Program-made: the position numbers and the translations under genes | The notes under the pieces: model-generated | What the model was told of the DNA's origin: nothing | The model's input: only the letters and a program-made list of their open reading frames with translations | The model's database searches: none | NCBI RefSeq assembly: GCF_001691415.1 | Contig: NZ_LRRR01000003.1 | Coordinates: 62,001-126,000, forward strand | DNA: 64,000 bases | From: Pararhodobacter sp. CCB-MM2 | GTDB lineage: Bacteria > Pseudomonadota > Alphaproteobacteria > Rhodobacterales > Rhodobacteraceae | Direction of reading: 5' to 3' | Shown here: piece by piece, positions 54,583 through 63,602 of the stretch | Layout of the letters: every line of letters begins with the position of its first letter | Position numbering within the stretch: position 1 is the stretch's first letter

Positions 54583-55738
54583 CTCGGGCGTCGAGGATTG
54601 GCAAGATGCCGGGTTTGCGCTGTATGTCCACTGGCCATTTTGCGCAGCCAAGTGCCCCTATTGCGATTTCAACAGCCACGTCGCCCGACAAATCGACCAT
54701 GACCGCTGGCGCGCCGCTTATGTGTCGGAAATTCGCCGCTGGGCCGAAAGGACGCCGGGGCGTGTGCTACGGTCGATCTTCTTTGGCGGCGGCACACCCT
54801 CTCTCATGGATCCAGAAACCGTCAACGCGGTGATTGAAACCGCCTTCGACGTCTGGACCCCCGCGAATGATATCGAGATCACCCTTGAGGCCAATCCGAC
54901 CTCGGTCGAGATCGGCAAGTTCCGCGCCTTTTCGGACGCTGGCGTGAACCGTGTATCCCTTGGCGTTCAAGCCTTGGATGACGACGCGTTGCGGCTGTTG
55001 GGCAGAATGCATGACGTCGACCAAGCCATGCGGGCTTGGGACGTTGCCAATGAGGTCTTCGCACGCACCAGTCTGGATTTGATTTACGCCCGTCAGTTTC
55101 AAACCGCGGAGCAATGGCGCGATGAACTGTCACGTGCGCTGACACTCGGTGTGAGTCATCTGTCGCTCTATCAGTTGACGATCGAGGACGGGACAGCGTT
55201 CGGCGACCGCTACAAGATCGGAAAGCTCCCGGGTTTGCCATCTGAGGACCGCGGCGCCGACCTTTGGGATATCACGCAAGAGCTGTGCATCAAGGCCGGC
55301 CTTCCCGCCTATGAAGTGTCCAATCACGCGAAGCCAGGCGCCGAATCCCGGCATAATCTGGTCTACTGGAACTATGGTGACTACGTCGGCATTGGTCCGG
55401 GAGCGCACGGACGGGTGAATGAAAATGGGCAACGGCTAGCGACGGTTGCCGCATCGTCTCCGCATGCCTGGTTGGCATCCGTCGAGGCAGAGAAGCCCGC
55501 GGTCGAGGAAACGGCTCTGCACCCGTCAGATCAAGCCGGCGAGCTCTTGATGATGGGGCTTCGTTTGTCAGACGGGGTCGATCTAAGCCGCTACGAGCGC
55601 CTTAATGAAGCCCCGCTTCGCGTTGAGGCCGTGAGGCAATTGACGGATCTTGGGTTCTTGCGCATTGCCAATGGAAAGGTCGCCGCGACAGATGCCGGGC
55701 GACCTATCCTCAACAGTCTTCTGCGCGAGCTTCTCTGA
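54575..55738 (+). CDS. hemW: HemW, radical SAM heme chaperone (HemN-like)
   Basis: 387 residues from GTG 54575 (in the parS site). Radical SAM motif HWPFCAAKCPYCDF (CxxxCxxC), then GGGTPSLM and the ITLEANPTSVE block. It lacks the long N-terminus of oxygen-independent coproporphyrinogen oxidase, so HemW, a heme chaperone, is the likelier role. Its GC content and codon use are lower than those of rdgB just upstream. It converges on parB with a three-base gap. Confidence 0.9.
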   Translation: MKHSGVEDWQDAGFALYVHWPFCAAKCPYCDFNSHVARQIDHDRWRAAYVSEIRRWAERTPGRVLRSIFFGGGTPSLMDPETVNAVIETAFDVWTPANDIEITLEANPTSVEIGKFRAFSDAGVNRVSLGVQALDDDALRLLGRMHDVDQAMRAWDVANEVFARTSLDLIYARQFQTAEQWRDELSRALTLGVSHLSLYQLTIEDGTAFGDRYKIGKLPGLPSEDRGADLWDITQELCIKAGLPAYEVSNHAKPGAESRHNLVYWNYGDYVGIGPGAHGRVNENGQRLATVAASSPHAWLASVEAEKPAVEETALHPSDQAGELLMMGLRLSDGVDLSRYERLNEAPLRVEAVRQLTDLGFLRIANGKVAATDAGRPILNSLLRELL

Positions 55739-55741
55739 ACG

Positions 55742-56650
55742 TCAGCGAACCTGCGACAGCAGTTGGCAAAGCTGGTCCAGCTGATCGAGCGTCTTGTAAC
55801 GGATCGTCACCTGCCCCTCGCCCCCCGGCTTGTGGTCAATGACAACCCCCATGCCAAGGTTCGCTGACAGATCTTCTTCAAGCGCCCGTGTGTCAGTATC
55901 TTTCTCCGCATTGCGCTTTGCGCCAGCAGGCCGCGGAGGCGCCACCGACATACGGCGCGCCAGATCCTCCGTCTCCCGTACAGACAACCCCTCGCCGGCG
56001 ACCTTCAACGCCAGTTTCAGCGGATCCTCTGCGGTAACCAGAGCGCGGGCATGCCCTGCCGTCAGCGTTCCTGCAACGACCATGTTCTGGACGTCAGCCG
56101 GGAGGTTCAACAAACGAAGCAGGTTCGCAATGTGGCTGCGGCTCTTCCCAAGGGCCTCGGCCACCTTCTCTTGAGTGTGGCCGAACCGGTCAATCAGCTG
56201 CCGATAACCCGCCGCTTCTTCGATAGCATTCAGCCCTTCACGCTGAATGTTCTCGATGATCGCAACCTCGAGAACCTCAAGATCGTTGAACTCCCGAACC
56301 AGAACCGGCACACGCTCCAGCTTCGCGAGTTGGGCAGCGCGCCAGCGACGTTCACCGGCGACGATCTCGAACATTCCGGGCGTACCGGCCGAGGGCCGGA
56401 CAACGATCGGCTGGACGATACCCTTGGTCCGAATGGATTCCGCCAGTTCACCCAAAGCACGTTCGTCGAACTTGCGACGCGGCTGATCAGGGTTGGCCTG
56501 AATACTTTCGATCACCATGCTTTCGAGGCCGGAGCGGCTTACTTCTGCAGCGGGTGTCGCCTCGTTGAAGCTGCCGTCAACGCCAATATCCGCCATCAAC
56601 GCGGACAATCCGCGGCCCAGTCCCCGGCGCTCCTGCTTGCGGTCGCTCAT
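55742..56650 (-). CDS. parB: Chromosome partitioning protein ParB
   Basis: 302 residues from ATG 56650 (GGAGG six bases upstream; the ATG at 56665 is less likely). The N-terminal GLGRGLSALM binds ParA, the CTPase/N-domain holds IVVRPS and GERRWRAAQLAKLE, and the helix-turn-helix is around TQEKVAEALGKSRSHIANLL. The C-terminus forms the dimer. ParB loads as a CTP clamp at parS sites; three lie within 4 kb. One base separates it from parA. Confidence 0.97.
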   Translation of the reverse strand: MSDRKQERRGLGRGLSALMADIGVDGSFNEATPAAEVSRSGLESMVIESIQANPDQPRRKFDERALGELAESIRTKGIVQPIVVRPSAGTPGMFEIVAGERRWRAAQLAKLERVPVLVREFNDLEVLEVAIIENIQREGLNAIEEAAGYRQLIDRFGHTQEKVAEALGKSRSHIANLLRLLNLPADVQNMVVAGTLTAGHARALVTAEDPLKLALKVAGEGLSVRETEDLARRMSVAPPRPAGAKRNAEKDTDTRALEEDLSANLGMGVVIDHKPGGEGQVTIRYKTLDQLDQLCQLLSQVR

Positions 56651-56651
56651 C

Positions 56652-57440
56652 TCATGCCTCCTCATGCAGGTCGTTGTTATTCTTCAGAAATTCTTTGGCG
56701 AATGACCGGTAGGCCAATGCCCCTTTCGACGTCGGATCATAGGTCAACGCCGGCACAGCAAACGACGGTGCTTCGCTCAACCGCACGTTACGAGGGATGA
56801 CAGTCTCGTAGACCAGGGCACCCAAGGTGTCGCGCGCGTCACGCTCTACCTGCTGCGAGAGGTTATTCCGTTGGTCATGCATGGTCAGCAAGACCCCTTC
56901 CACGCGCAGGCGCGGGTTGGCCGTCTGCCGGATCTCACGGATTGTCAGCATCAACTGGGACAAGCCCTCCAGAGCGAAGAACTCACTCTGAAGCGGGATC
57001 AAGACCGCGTTCGCTGCGACCAATGCGTTGACAGTGAGAAGGTTCAGCGACGGCGGGCAGTCGATCAGAGCGTAGTCATAGCCGGCCTCCTGCACAGCCT
57101 GACTGGCAAGGGCATCCCGCAGCAGAAAGCTCCGCTTGTTCACATTGTACAACTGGACGTCCGAAGACGACAATTCGGTCGTGGCCGGAATGACAGAGAC
57201 ACCCTTCGTTTCAGTCTCAACGATCACGGCTTTGGGGTCTGCGTCCCCCAGCAGCATATCGTAAATAGTCAGGTTTCGCTGTTCGACGGCCACTCCAAGA
57301 CCGGTGGACGCATTGCCTTGCGGGTCCATGTCGACGACCAGAACAGATTTTCCCTCCTCAGCCAGGCTCGCCGCGAGGTTGATGGCAGTAGTCGTCTTCG
57401 CGACGCCGCCTTTCTGATTGGCGATTGCAATGGTCTTCAT
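56652..57440 (-). CDS. parA: Chromosome partitioning ATPase ParA
   Basis: 262 residues. Deviant Walker A KGGVAKTTTAINLA (KGGxxKTT), Walker A' VVDMDPQGNAST and DCPPSLNLLTVNAL, full-length for chromosomal ParA/Soj. It binds DNA nonspecifically and pulls ParB-parS complexes apart. ATG 57440 overlaps the rsmG stop by four bases, so rsmG, parA and parB are co-transcribed. Its GC content is low for the region (30 G/C in the 60 bases 57121-57180). Confidence 0.97.
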   Translation of the reverse strand: MKTIAIANQKGGVAKTTTAINLAASLAEEGKSVLVVDMDPQGNASTGLGVAVEQRNLTIYDMLLGDADPKAVIVETETKGVSVIPATTELSSSDVQLYNVNKRSFLLRDALASQAVQEAGYDYALIDCPPSLNLLTVNALVAANAVLIPLQSEFFALEGLSQLMLTIREIRQTANPRLRVEGVLLTMHDQRNNLSQQVERDARDTLGALVYETVIPRNVRLSEAPSFAVPALTYDPTSKGALAYRSFAKEFLKNNNDLHEEA

Positions 57441-58093
57441 CTCGGTTCTTCCACGGCCTGGAGGTTACGAACGACGGCGATAACACTGTCAGGATCGAGC
57501 TTGCTCGGCTCGACATCGGCATCGAAGTGCCATGCCTCTCGCGCCTCTTCAAGCTCTAGTCGCCAATTTCGGCCTTTCGGCAAGAGACAGATCCCGTCTG
57601 CCGCCATGTGACGGGCACAATAGTGAAGCAAGAGAGGCATCGGCGCCAAAGCTCTCGCAGATACATACTGCGCATTCACAGGCTCGCAGGCTTCAATCCG
57701 AGCCCGTTTCACCGATACCTTCAACCCCAGATCGCGAGCAACCGTCGTTAGAAACGCCGCCTTGCGGGCATCGGATTCAATGAGCGTAAGGTCAGCTCCC
57801 GGCCAAAACTCGGCCGCAATGCACGCTGTTACCATGCCGGGCAGCCCACCACCGGATCCTATATCGCAGATACTCCGAACGTCTCCAACGAGATGACCAG
57901 AGAGTTGGACCGAATCCAAGATATGACGGCGCCAGGCGTCACCATGTGTCGCCTTGGCAATGAGGTTGATCTTCGACGACCATCTCAAAAGGGCTTCGAG
58001 ATAGGCATCCAGACGGTCGAGTGTTTCACGTGAAACGTCTCGTCCCAAGATCAGCGCAACATCATCCCTGCGAGACACGAGACGTCCGCTCAC
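57437..58093 (-). CDS. rsmG: 16S rRNA (guanine-N7) methyltransferase RsmG/GidB
   Basis: 218 residues from GTG 58093, overlapping mnmG by 32 bases; GTG 58078 is an alternative. SAM-binding ICDIGSGGGLPGMVTACI and LIESDARKAAFL, then ARALAPMPLLLHY. It methylates G527 of 16S rRNA (E. coli numbering). The VSRET codons near the N-terminus are the second parS site, so the ParB target is maintained inside the coding sequence. Loss of RsmG can cause low-level streptomycin resistance in other bacteria. Confidence 0.95.
   Translation of the reverse strand: MSGRLVSRRDDVALILGRDVSRETLDRLDAYLEALLRWSSKINLIAKATHGDAWRRHILDSVQLSGHLVGDVRSICDIGSGGGLPGMVTACIAAEFWPGADLTLIESDARKAAFLTTVARDLGLKVSVKRARIEACEPVNAQYVSARALAPMPLLLHYCARHMAADGICLLPKGRNWRLELEEAREAWHFDADVEPSKLDPDSVIAVVRNLQAVEEPR
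58022..58037. promoter_or_regulatory. parS site 2 (inside rsmG)
   Basis: TGTTTCACGTGAAACg, 15 of 16 to the consensus, exact 14-base core. It encodes part of DVSRETL on the minus strand. Confidence 0.85.
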
Positions 58094-59942
58094 GCAACTT
58101 GATATGGGCGAGAATCGCCGTAACCGCCGCCGGGGTCATCCCTTCAATGCGCCCTGCATCGGCAATGGTCGCAGGTCTTGCAACTTGGAGCTTTATCCGC
58201 AGTTCATTCGACAACGACGGCAAGGCCGCGTAGTCGAAATCAGAGGGAACCTTGATTTGCGCTTCCTTCCGGAGCTGGTCTGCCTCGCGCTTCTGACGAT
58301 CAACATAGGGCGCGTAAAAGGCTTCGCGGGCCGCCTGAGCAATCGCATCGCCGTCGATATGCGGAAAGGCATTTTGCGCTGCGGATACGTCCGCCCGCTC
58401 GCCAATAAGCTGCCCAGCAACATTCAGCCAGCTTCTTTTGTGGCCGTCCCGAGAGGAGCTGAGAGCCAAAGCTTCAAGATCTGTCTTGGAGACAAAAGCA
58501 CCCTCCATCGTGAGCTGTGCAATTGAGATCTGCTCCAACTTCTCGCAAAAAGCAGCGTGCCGACGATTCCCTACAAGACCGAGCTCTCTACCAGAAGGCG
58601 TCAACCGTTGGTCTGCATTGTCCGCCCGAAGCGTCAGGCGGTACTCAGCCCGTGATGTGAACATCCGATAGGGCTCCGTGACGCCACGCGTCACCAGATC
58701 ATCAACCATCACACCAATGTAGCTATCAGTGCGCGACAATTTCAGCGCATCGATCTGAAGAACCTGCGCGGCTGCATTTGCGCCCGCGAGGAGCCCCTGG
58801 GCCCCTGCTTCTTCGTAACCGGTCGTCCCGTTGATTTGACCCGCCAGATACAAACCAGGCATGAGCTTCGATTGAAGGCCATGATCCAGATCCCGGGGAT
58901 CGAGGAAATCATACTCAATCGCATACCCGTATTGCAGGACTTCTACAGCCTCCAAGCCTTTGATCGACCTGAGAAACGCCAGTTGAACGCTTTGCGGCAA
59001 AGACGTGGAAATTCCGTTCGGATAGACCGTGTGGTCGTCCAAACCTTCGGGTTCAAGAAAGACGTTGTGCGAGTCCTTATCAGCAAACCGAGTGACTTTA
59101 TCCTCGACCGACGGACAGTAACGCGGGCCAACACCGGAGATATTGCCTGACCGCATGGCGGACAGGTGCAAGTTCTCATGGATGATCTCATGCGTCCGCG
59201 CGTTGGTGGCCGTTACGCCGCATGGAATCTGCTTGGCTTCCGGCTCTCTATTCAGAAATGACAACATCACAGGGTCGAGATCGCCATCTTGGCGACCCAA
59301 CGCGTCCCAATTAATGGTCCGACCGTCCAAGCGCGCTGGAGTGCCGGTCTTCAGCCGCCCAACTCTCGTGGCGACTTCTCGCAGTCGGTCGCCGAGCCGA
59401 ACAGCAGCGTTATCCCCCCTGCGACCGGCAGCGATACGCTCCGTTCCAATGTGAATTTCGCCCTTCAGAAACGTTCCCGTCGTAAGCACAACAGCGCCGG
59501 AGGTGATCGATTCACCGGTAGACAAAACAACGCCGCCCACCGCATTTCCGCTTAGGATCAAATCGGTTACTTCGGCCTCAAGAACATCGAGGTAGTCCTG
59601 CCGAGTGACATAGGCCTGACTGAAGAAAGCATACCGCTTCCTATCCGCCTGCACCCGCGGACCTTGAACGGCGGGACCGCGGGACCGGTTCAGAAGACGA
59701 TACTGAATACCGGCATAATCGCCCGCCAATCCCATCATGCCATCAAGCGCATCGATTTCCCGGACCAAGTGCCCTTTGCCAATCCCGCCGATGGCCGGGT
59801 TGCAAGACATGACACCGATATCTGTGCGTCGGAAAGATACCAAGGCAGTCCGCGCGCCGCGACGTGCTGAGGCGAGCGCCGCCTCAACGCCGGCATGGCC
59901 GCCGCCAACAACGATGACGTCGTAATGTTTCACGTGAAACAC
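58062..59942 (-). CDS. mnmG: tRNA uridine 5-carboxymethylaminomethyl modification protein MnmG/GidA
   Basis: 626 residues from GTG 59942 (MFHVKHYDVIVVGGGHAGVE). FAD Rossmann motif VGGGHAGVEAALAS, SCNPAIGGIGKGHLVREIDA, GVMVDDLVTRG and PYRMFTSRAEYRLTLR. With MnmE it makes cmnm5U34 in tRNA wobble positions. The start codons overlap the third parS site. The gene is clearly less GC-rich than its partner mnmE (32 G/C of 60 at 58441-58500). The five bases between its start and the mnmE stop make them adjacent. Confidence 0.96.
   Translation of the reverse strand: MFHVKHYDVIVVGGGHAGVEAALASARRGARTALVSFRRTDIGVMSCNPAIGGIGKGHLVREIDALDGMMGLAGDYAGIQYRLLNRSRGPAVQGPRVQADRKRYAFFSQAYVTRQDYLDVLEAEVTDLILSGNAVGGVVLSTGESITSGAVVLTTGTFLKGEIHIGTERIAAGRRGDNAAVRLGDRLREVATRVGRLKTGTPARLDGRTINWDALGRQDGDLDPVMLSFLNREPEAKQIPCGVTATNARTHEIIHENLHLSAMRSGNISGVGPRYCPSVEDKVTRFADKDSHNVFLEPEGLDDHTVYPNGISTSLPQSVQLAFLRSIKGLEAVEVLQYGYAIEYDFLDPRDLDHGLQSKLMPGLYLAGQINGTTGYEEAGAQGLLAGANAAAQVLQIDALKLSRTDSYIGVMVDDLVTRGVTEPYRMFTSRAEYRLTLRADNADQRLTPSGRELGLVGNRRHAAFCEKLEQISIAQLTMEGAFVSKTDLEALALSSSRDGHKRSWLNVAGQLIGERADVSAAQNAFPHIDGDAIAQAAREAFYAPYVDRQKREADQLRKEAQIKVPSDFDYAALPSLSNELRIKLQVARPATIADAGRIEGMTPAAVTAILAHIKLRERTSRVSQG
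59926..59941. promoter_or_regulatory. parS site 3 (mnmG start)
   Basis: TGTTTCACGTGAAACA, a perfect 16-base match to the ParB consensus, spanning the first codons of mnmG. Confidence 0.92.
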
Positions 59943-59946
59943 ATCC

Positions 59947-61224
59947 CTACTTGCCGATGCAGAACGACGAAAAGATTCGTCCGAGCACATCTTCTACATC
60001 GACCCGGCCGATAATGCCATCCAGCGCGCGGATCGCGGCCTTCACATCTTCACCGACCAAGTCCCAGCTGATGCCAGAAAGCAAACCGCGCTCCGCCGCC
60101 TCAATGTCCTCCAAGGCGCGCGACAGTTTGTCAAAATGCCGCTCGCGCGTGAAGACGGACGAGCCCGCGACCCGGCCCGACAACGCCTCTTCGATCTGAC
60201 CGATCAGCGCCGAGACACCCTCGCCCGTCTTCGCCGACAGGCCCGGTTGTCCCCAGACATCGGCCTTCGACAGCAGCACCAGATCGCCGGGAATAACCCC
60301 TTCGGGCTCCTCATCCGGTGCGCTTTTCAGATAGACTCGCAGATCGGCTCCCGCCGCCCGTTGGCGCCCCCGCTCAATCCCCAGTCGTTCGATCTCATCA
60401 TCCGCGTCGCGCAAGCCAGCAGTATCGATCAGCGTCACGGCCAGCCCAGCGATGTCCATCCGGACTTCGATCACATCGCGCGTCGTCCCCGCCCGAGACG
60501 AGGTAATCGCCGCCTCGCGGCCCGCCAAGGCATTGAGCAACGTCGATTTTCCGGCATTCACCTGACCGACGATCGCCACTTCGAACCCGCTGCGCACGGC
60601 TTCCGAGGCCTTCCGCCCCGCCCTCTGCGCCTCGAGGCTCTCACGCACGCGGCCGAGCGGCGCCAGGACATGCCCGCTCAGATCGTCCGGAAGCTCCTCG
60701 TCGGCGAAATCGAGCGCGGCCTCCAGCATCGCCAACGATTGGAGCAAATCCTCACGCCAACCCTCGATGACCCGCGTCGCGGCGCCTTCCAGAACCGCCT
60801 GCGCCTGACGACGCTGGACCTCGGTCTCGGCATCGATCAGATCGGCCAGCGCCTCGACCTCGGTCAGATCCATCCGACCGCCGAGGAAGGCGCGGCGGGT
60901 GAACTCGCCCGCTTCGGCCGCGCGCACACCGTCGATCGCGAGACAGGCGCGCAAGAGCGCCCCCACCACCGCGATGCTGCCGTGCACCTGGAATTCGCAG
61001 ACCTTCTCGCCGGTGAAGCTCGCGCCCTCGGCGAAGACCAGCACCAGACCGGAATCGATCAGCGCGCCGTCGCGATCCTTGAGCCGGGCCAGACGCGCTT
61101 CCCGGACCGGAGGCACAAAACCGGCGAGCGCGGAACACACGTCCCAGGCCAGAGGCCCCGAGACGCGCACCACCGCGACGCCGGCGCGGCCCTGCGCCGT
61201 GGCGAGGGCAACGATCGTGTCCAT
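59947..61224 (-). CDS. mnmE: tRNA modification GTPase MnmE/TrmE
   Basis: 425 residues. N-terminal tetrahydrofolate-binding domain, a helical domain, and an inserted G domain with G1 GQVNAGKSTLLNALAG, G3 DTAGL and G4-like LSKAD. The C-terminus ends FCIGK, the family hallmark. With MnmG it modifies U34 of tRNAs. ATG 61224 follows rho by 13 bases. GC content is higher than in mnmG next door. Confidence 0.96.
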   Translation of the reverse strand: MDTIVALATAQGRAGVAVVRVSGPLAWDVCSALAGFVPPVREARLARLKDRDGALIDSGLVLVFAEGASFTGEKVCEFQVHGSIAVVGALLRACLAIDGVRAAEAGEFTRRAFLGGRMDLTEVEALADLIDAETEVQRRQAQAVLEGAATRVIEGWREDLLQSLAMLEAALDFADEELPDDLSGHVLAPLGRVRESLEAQRAGRKASEAVRSGFEVAIVGQVNAGKSTLLNALAGREAAITSSRAGTTRDVIEVRMDIAGLAVTLIDTAGLRDADDEIERLGIERGRQRAAGADLRVYLKSAPDEEPEGVIPGDLVLLSKADVWGQPGLSAKTGEGVSALIGQIEEALSGRVAGSSVFTRERHFDKLSRALEDIEAAERGLLSGISWDLVGEDVKAAIRALDGIIGRVDVEDVLGRIFSSFCIGK

Positions 61225-61237
61225 CGAACCCTCCGGA

Positions 61238-62509
61238 TCAGGAGTTCATCGAATCGAAGAACTCGCCGTTGGTCTTGGTCTGCTTCAGCTTCGAGATCAG
61301 GAACTCGATCGCATCCGTGGTGCCCATCGGGTTCAGGATGCGGCGCAGCACGAAAGTCTTCTGCAGGTTGTTCTTGTCGACCAGCAGGTCTTCCTTCCGG
61401 GTGCCGGACTTGAGGATGTCCATCGCTGGGAACACACGCTTGTCGGCCACCTTGCGGTCGAGCACGATTTCCGAGTTACCCGTACCCTTGAATTCCTCGA
61501 AGATCACCTCGTCCATGCGCGAGCCGGTGTCGATCAGGGCGGTAGCGATGATAGTGAGCGAGCCGCCCTCCTCGATGTTCCGCGCGGCACCGAAGAAGCG
61601 CTTCGGGCGCTGCAGCGCGTTCGCGTCGACACCACCGGTCAGCACCTTGCCCGAGGACGGAACCACGGTGTTGAAGGCGCGGCCCAGACGGGTGATCGAA
61701 TCGAGCAGGATCACCACGTCGCGCTTGTGCTCGACGAGGCGTTTCGCCTTCTCGATGACCATCTCGGCCACGGCGACGTGACGGGTCGCCGGTTCGTCGA
61801 AGGTCGAGGACACGACCTCGCCCTTCACCGAACGCTGCATGTCGGTGACTTCCTCAGGCCGTTCGTCGATCAGAAGAACGATCAGGTAGCATTCCGGGTG
61901 ATTATGCGCGATCGAATGCGCGATGTTCTGCATCAGCACGGTCTTACCCGTGCGCGGCGGCGCCACGATCAGGGCGCGCTGACCTTTGCCCAGCGGCACA
62001 ACGATGTCGATGATCCGGGCCGAGCGATCCTTGATCGTCGGATCTTCGATTTCCATGTTCAGCCGCTGATCGGGATACAGCGGCGTCAGGTTGTCGAAAT
62101 GGACCTTGTGACGCGCGCGCTCGGGATCGTCGAAGTTGATCGAGGTGACCTTGGTCAGCGCGAAATACTTCTCGTTCTCACCCGGCGCGACGATCACGCC
62201 TTCGATGGTGTCGCCGGTGCGCAGGCTGAACTGGCGGATCATCTCGGGCGAGACATAGATGTCATCGGGACCCGGCAGATAGTTCGCTTCGGTCGAGCGC
62301 AGGAAGCCGAAGCCGTCCTGCAGCACTTCCAGGACACCATCACCGCCGACTTCCCAGCCTTCCTCGGCGCGCTCTTTCAGGATCGAGAACATCATCTCGC
62401 CTTTGCGCATCGAGGGGGCGTTTTCGATCTCCAGCTCCTCAGCCAGCGCCAGCAGCGCCGCAGGGGTCTGGGCCTTCAGTTCGGACAGGTTCAAACGTTC
62501 TTCAGCCAT
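61238..62509 (-). CDS. rho: Transcription termination factor Rho
   Basis: 423 residues: an N-terminal helix bundle ([20 protein letters not shown]), the cold-shock-like RNA-binding domain with [15 protein letters not shown], and the RecA-type ATPase with Walker [16 protein letters not shown] and Walker [16 protein letters not shown] hexameric RNA helicase that ends transcripts. It is upstream of mnmE in the same run. No clear open reading frame precedes it; the 496 bases upstream hold the candidate origin. Confidence 0.97.
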   Translation of the reverse strand: MAEERLNLSELKAQTPAALLALAEELEIENAPSMRKGEMMFSILKERAEEGWEVGGDGVLEVLQDGFGFLRSTEANYLPGPDDIYVSPEMIRQFSLRTGDTIEGVIVAPGENEKYFALTKVTSINFDDPERARHKVHFDNLTPLYPDQRLNMEIEDPTIKDRSARIIDIVVPLGKGQRALIVAPPRTGKTVLMQNIAHSIAHNHPECYLIVLLIDERPEEVTDMQRSVKGEVVSSTFDEPATRHVAVAEMVIEKAKRLVEHKRDVVILLDSITRLGRAFNTVVPSSGKVLTGGVDANALQRPKRFFGAARNIEEGGSLTIIATALIDTGSRMDEVIFEEFKGTGNSEIVLDRKVADKRVFPAMDILKSGTRKEDLLVDKNNLQKTFVLRRILNPMGTTDAIEFLISKLKQTKTNGEFFDSMNS

Positions 62510-63005
62510 GAGGGCACTCCGCGACGCGCGCAGCCGGCGAGCGTCGGTCTCTCAGCAATGTCTTCGGGAAACACGGGTACCGGACGGCCCCGCTTTGAGC
62601 CTGATCTAGGCGATCTGGCCCTCTGAGTCAATCTGGGCGCGACTTTGGCCGTCCAGACCCCTCTCTCTTCTCTATAAAAATAAGAAAAGATAAGAAGAGT
62701 AGATGATTTGGTAGGGCCTGTAGATAACCCGAATTCAGACTCTCTCCCCGGAACTATCCACAAGCGATCGCGGCACCCAGAGCCAACGCGGGATCAGACA
62801 AACCTCTGACTCTGTTCGATGAATCTGGGACGAGCGGTCGGTGTATACATCCGTGTCACCAAATCTTCACACCCTGTGCACCGGACTTCTCCCCTGTGGA
62901 GAAACCGCCCTCGTCCCTTGACAGAGATGTTCACAAACGGCCATCACCCCACGATAGCGCCACTGGCCCCCAATGCGCCCCAAGGCACCGCACAGGGTTA
63001 TCCAC
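62510..63005. other. Probable chromosomal replication origin (oriC), gene-free interval
   Basis: 496 bases between rho and maf without a convincing gene. It holds an AT-rich tract (62666-62710, tctataaaaataagaaaaga and onward, a candidate unwinding element), and DnaA-box-like 9-mers: 62720-62728 TGTAGATAA (one mismatch to TGTGGATAA), 62754-62762 CTATCCACA, 62895-62903 TGTGGAGAA, and the exact 62998-63006 TTATCCACA. Four GANTC methylation sites lie at 62625-62629, 62738-62742, 62808-62812 and 62821-62825. The setting, flanked by rho-mnmE-mnmG-rsmG-parAB and maf-aroE, is where alphaproteobacterial origins are known. Not demonstrated experimentally here. Confidence 0.7.
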
Positions 63006-63006
63006 A
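62998..63006 (+). promoter_or_regulatory. DnaA box, perfect consensus
   Basis: TTATCCACA, identical to the canonical box; its last base is the A of the maf ATG, so DnaA binding could also affect maf transcription. Confidence 0.75.
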
Positions 63007-63602
63007 TGTCTGTCCTCATCCTTGCGTCGAAATCTCAGATCCGGGCGACGCTTCTTCGCAACGCCGGGCTGGAAATCGACGTCGTTCCCGCCCGCGTGGA
63101 CGAGGAATCGCTGCGTGAGTCGCTCACGGCCGAGGGCGCCGGCGCGCATGACCTCGCCGATGCTCTGGCCGAACAGAAGGCGCTGAAGGTCGCGCTGAAG
63201 AACCGCGAGGCCATGGTGCTGGGCTGCGACCAGATCCTGGAATGCGAGGGGCGGATCTTCGCCAAGCCCGCCAGTCCGGACGACGCACGGGAACACCTCA
63301 CCGCGTTGCGCGGCAAGACGCACCGGCTGCACACCGCCGCCGTCCTTTATCACAAGGGCGAGCCGATCTGGCGCCACGTCGCCACCCCGCGCCTGACGAT
63401 GCGCGATTTCTCGGACGACTTCCGGGACAGCTATATCGCCGCGAACTGGGACGAGATCCGCCATTGCGTCGGCTGTTACCAGATCGAAGGCCCCGGCATC
63501 CGCCTGTTCGCGCAGGTGGAGGGCGACCTCTTCGCCGTTCAGGGCCTGCCGCTGCTGGAACTCCTGCAAATTCTCACCCGCCGAAAGGATATCGACGGAT
63601 GA
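63006..63602 (+). CDS. maf: Maf-family nucleotide pyrophosphatase
   Basis: 198 residues. Maf N-terminus LILASKSQIRATLLRNAG, and the GCDQILECEG and YQIEGPGIRLFAQVEGD blocks. Maf proteins hydrolyse non-canonical or modified nucleoside triphosphates and affect septation. Subfamily (YhdE or YceF) is not decided from sequence alone. ATG 63006 directly follows the DnaA box. It is coupled to aroE by an ATGA overlap. Confidence 0.93.
   Translation: MSVLILASKSQIRATLLRNAGLEIDVVPARVDEESLRESLTAEGAGAHDLADALAEQKALKVALKNREAMVLGCDQILECEGRIFAKPASPDDAREHLTALRGKTHRLHTAAVLYHKGEPIWRHVATPRLTMRDFSDDFRDSYIAANWDEIRHCVGCYQIEGPGIRLFAQVEGDLFAVQGLPLLELLQILTRRKDIDG

Noticed and set aside
57746..57760. GTTAGAAACGCC in rsmG as a repeat copy
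   Set aside because: Two differences within the core; probably chance.
62491..62763. 90-codon open frame on the minus strand overlapping the rho start and the AT-rich tract
   Set aside because: No recognisable domain, no good ribosome site, low-complexity Arg/Pro-rich tail, and it lies in the candidate origin and would overlap rho.
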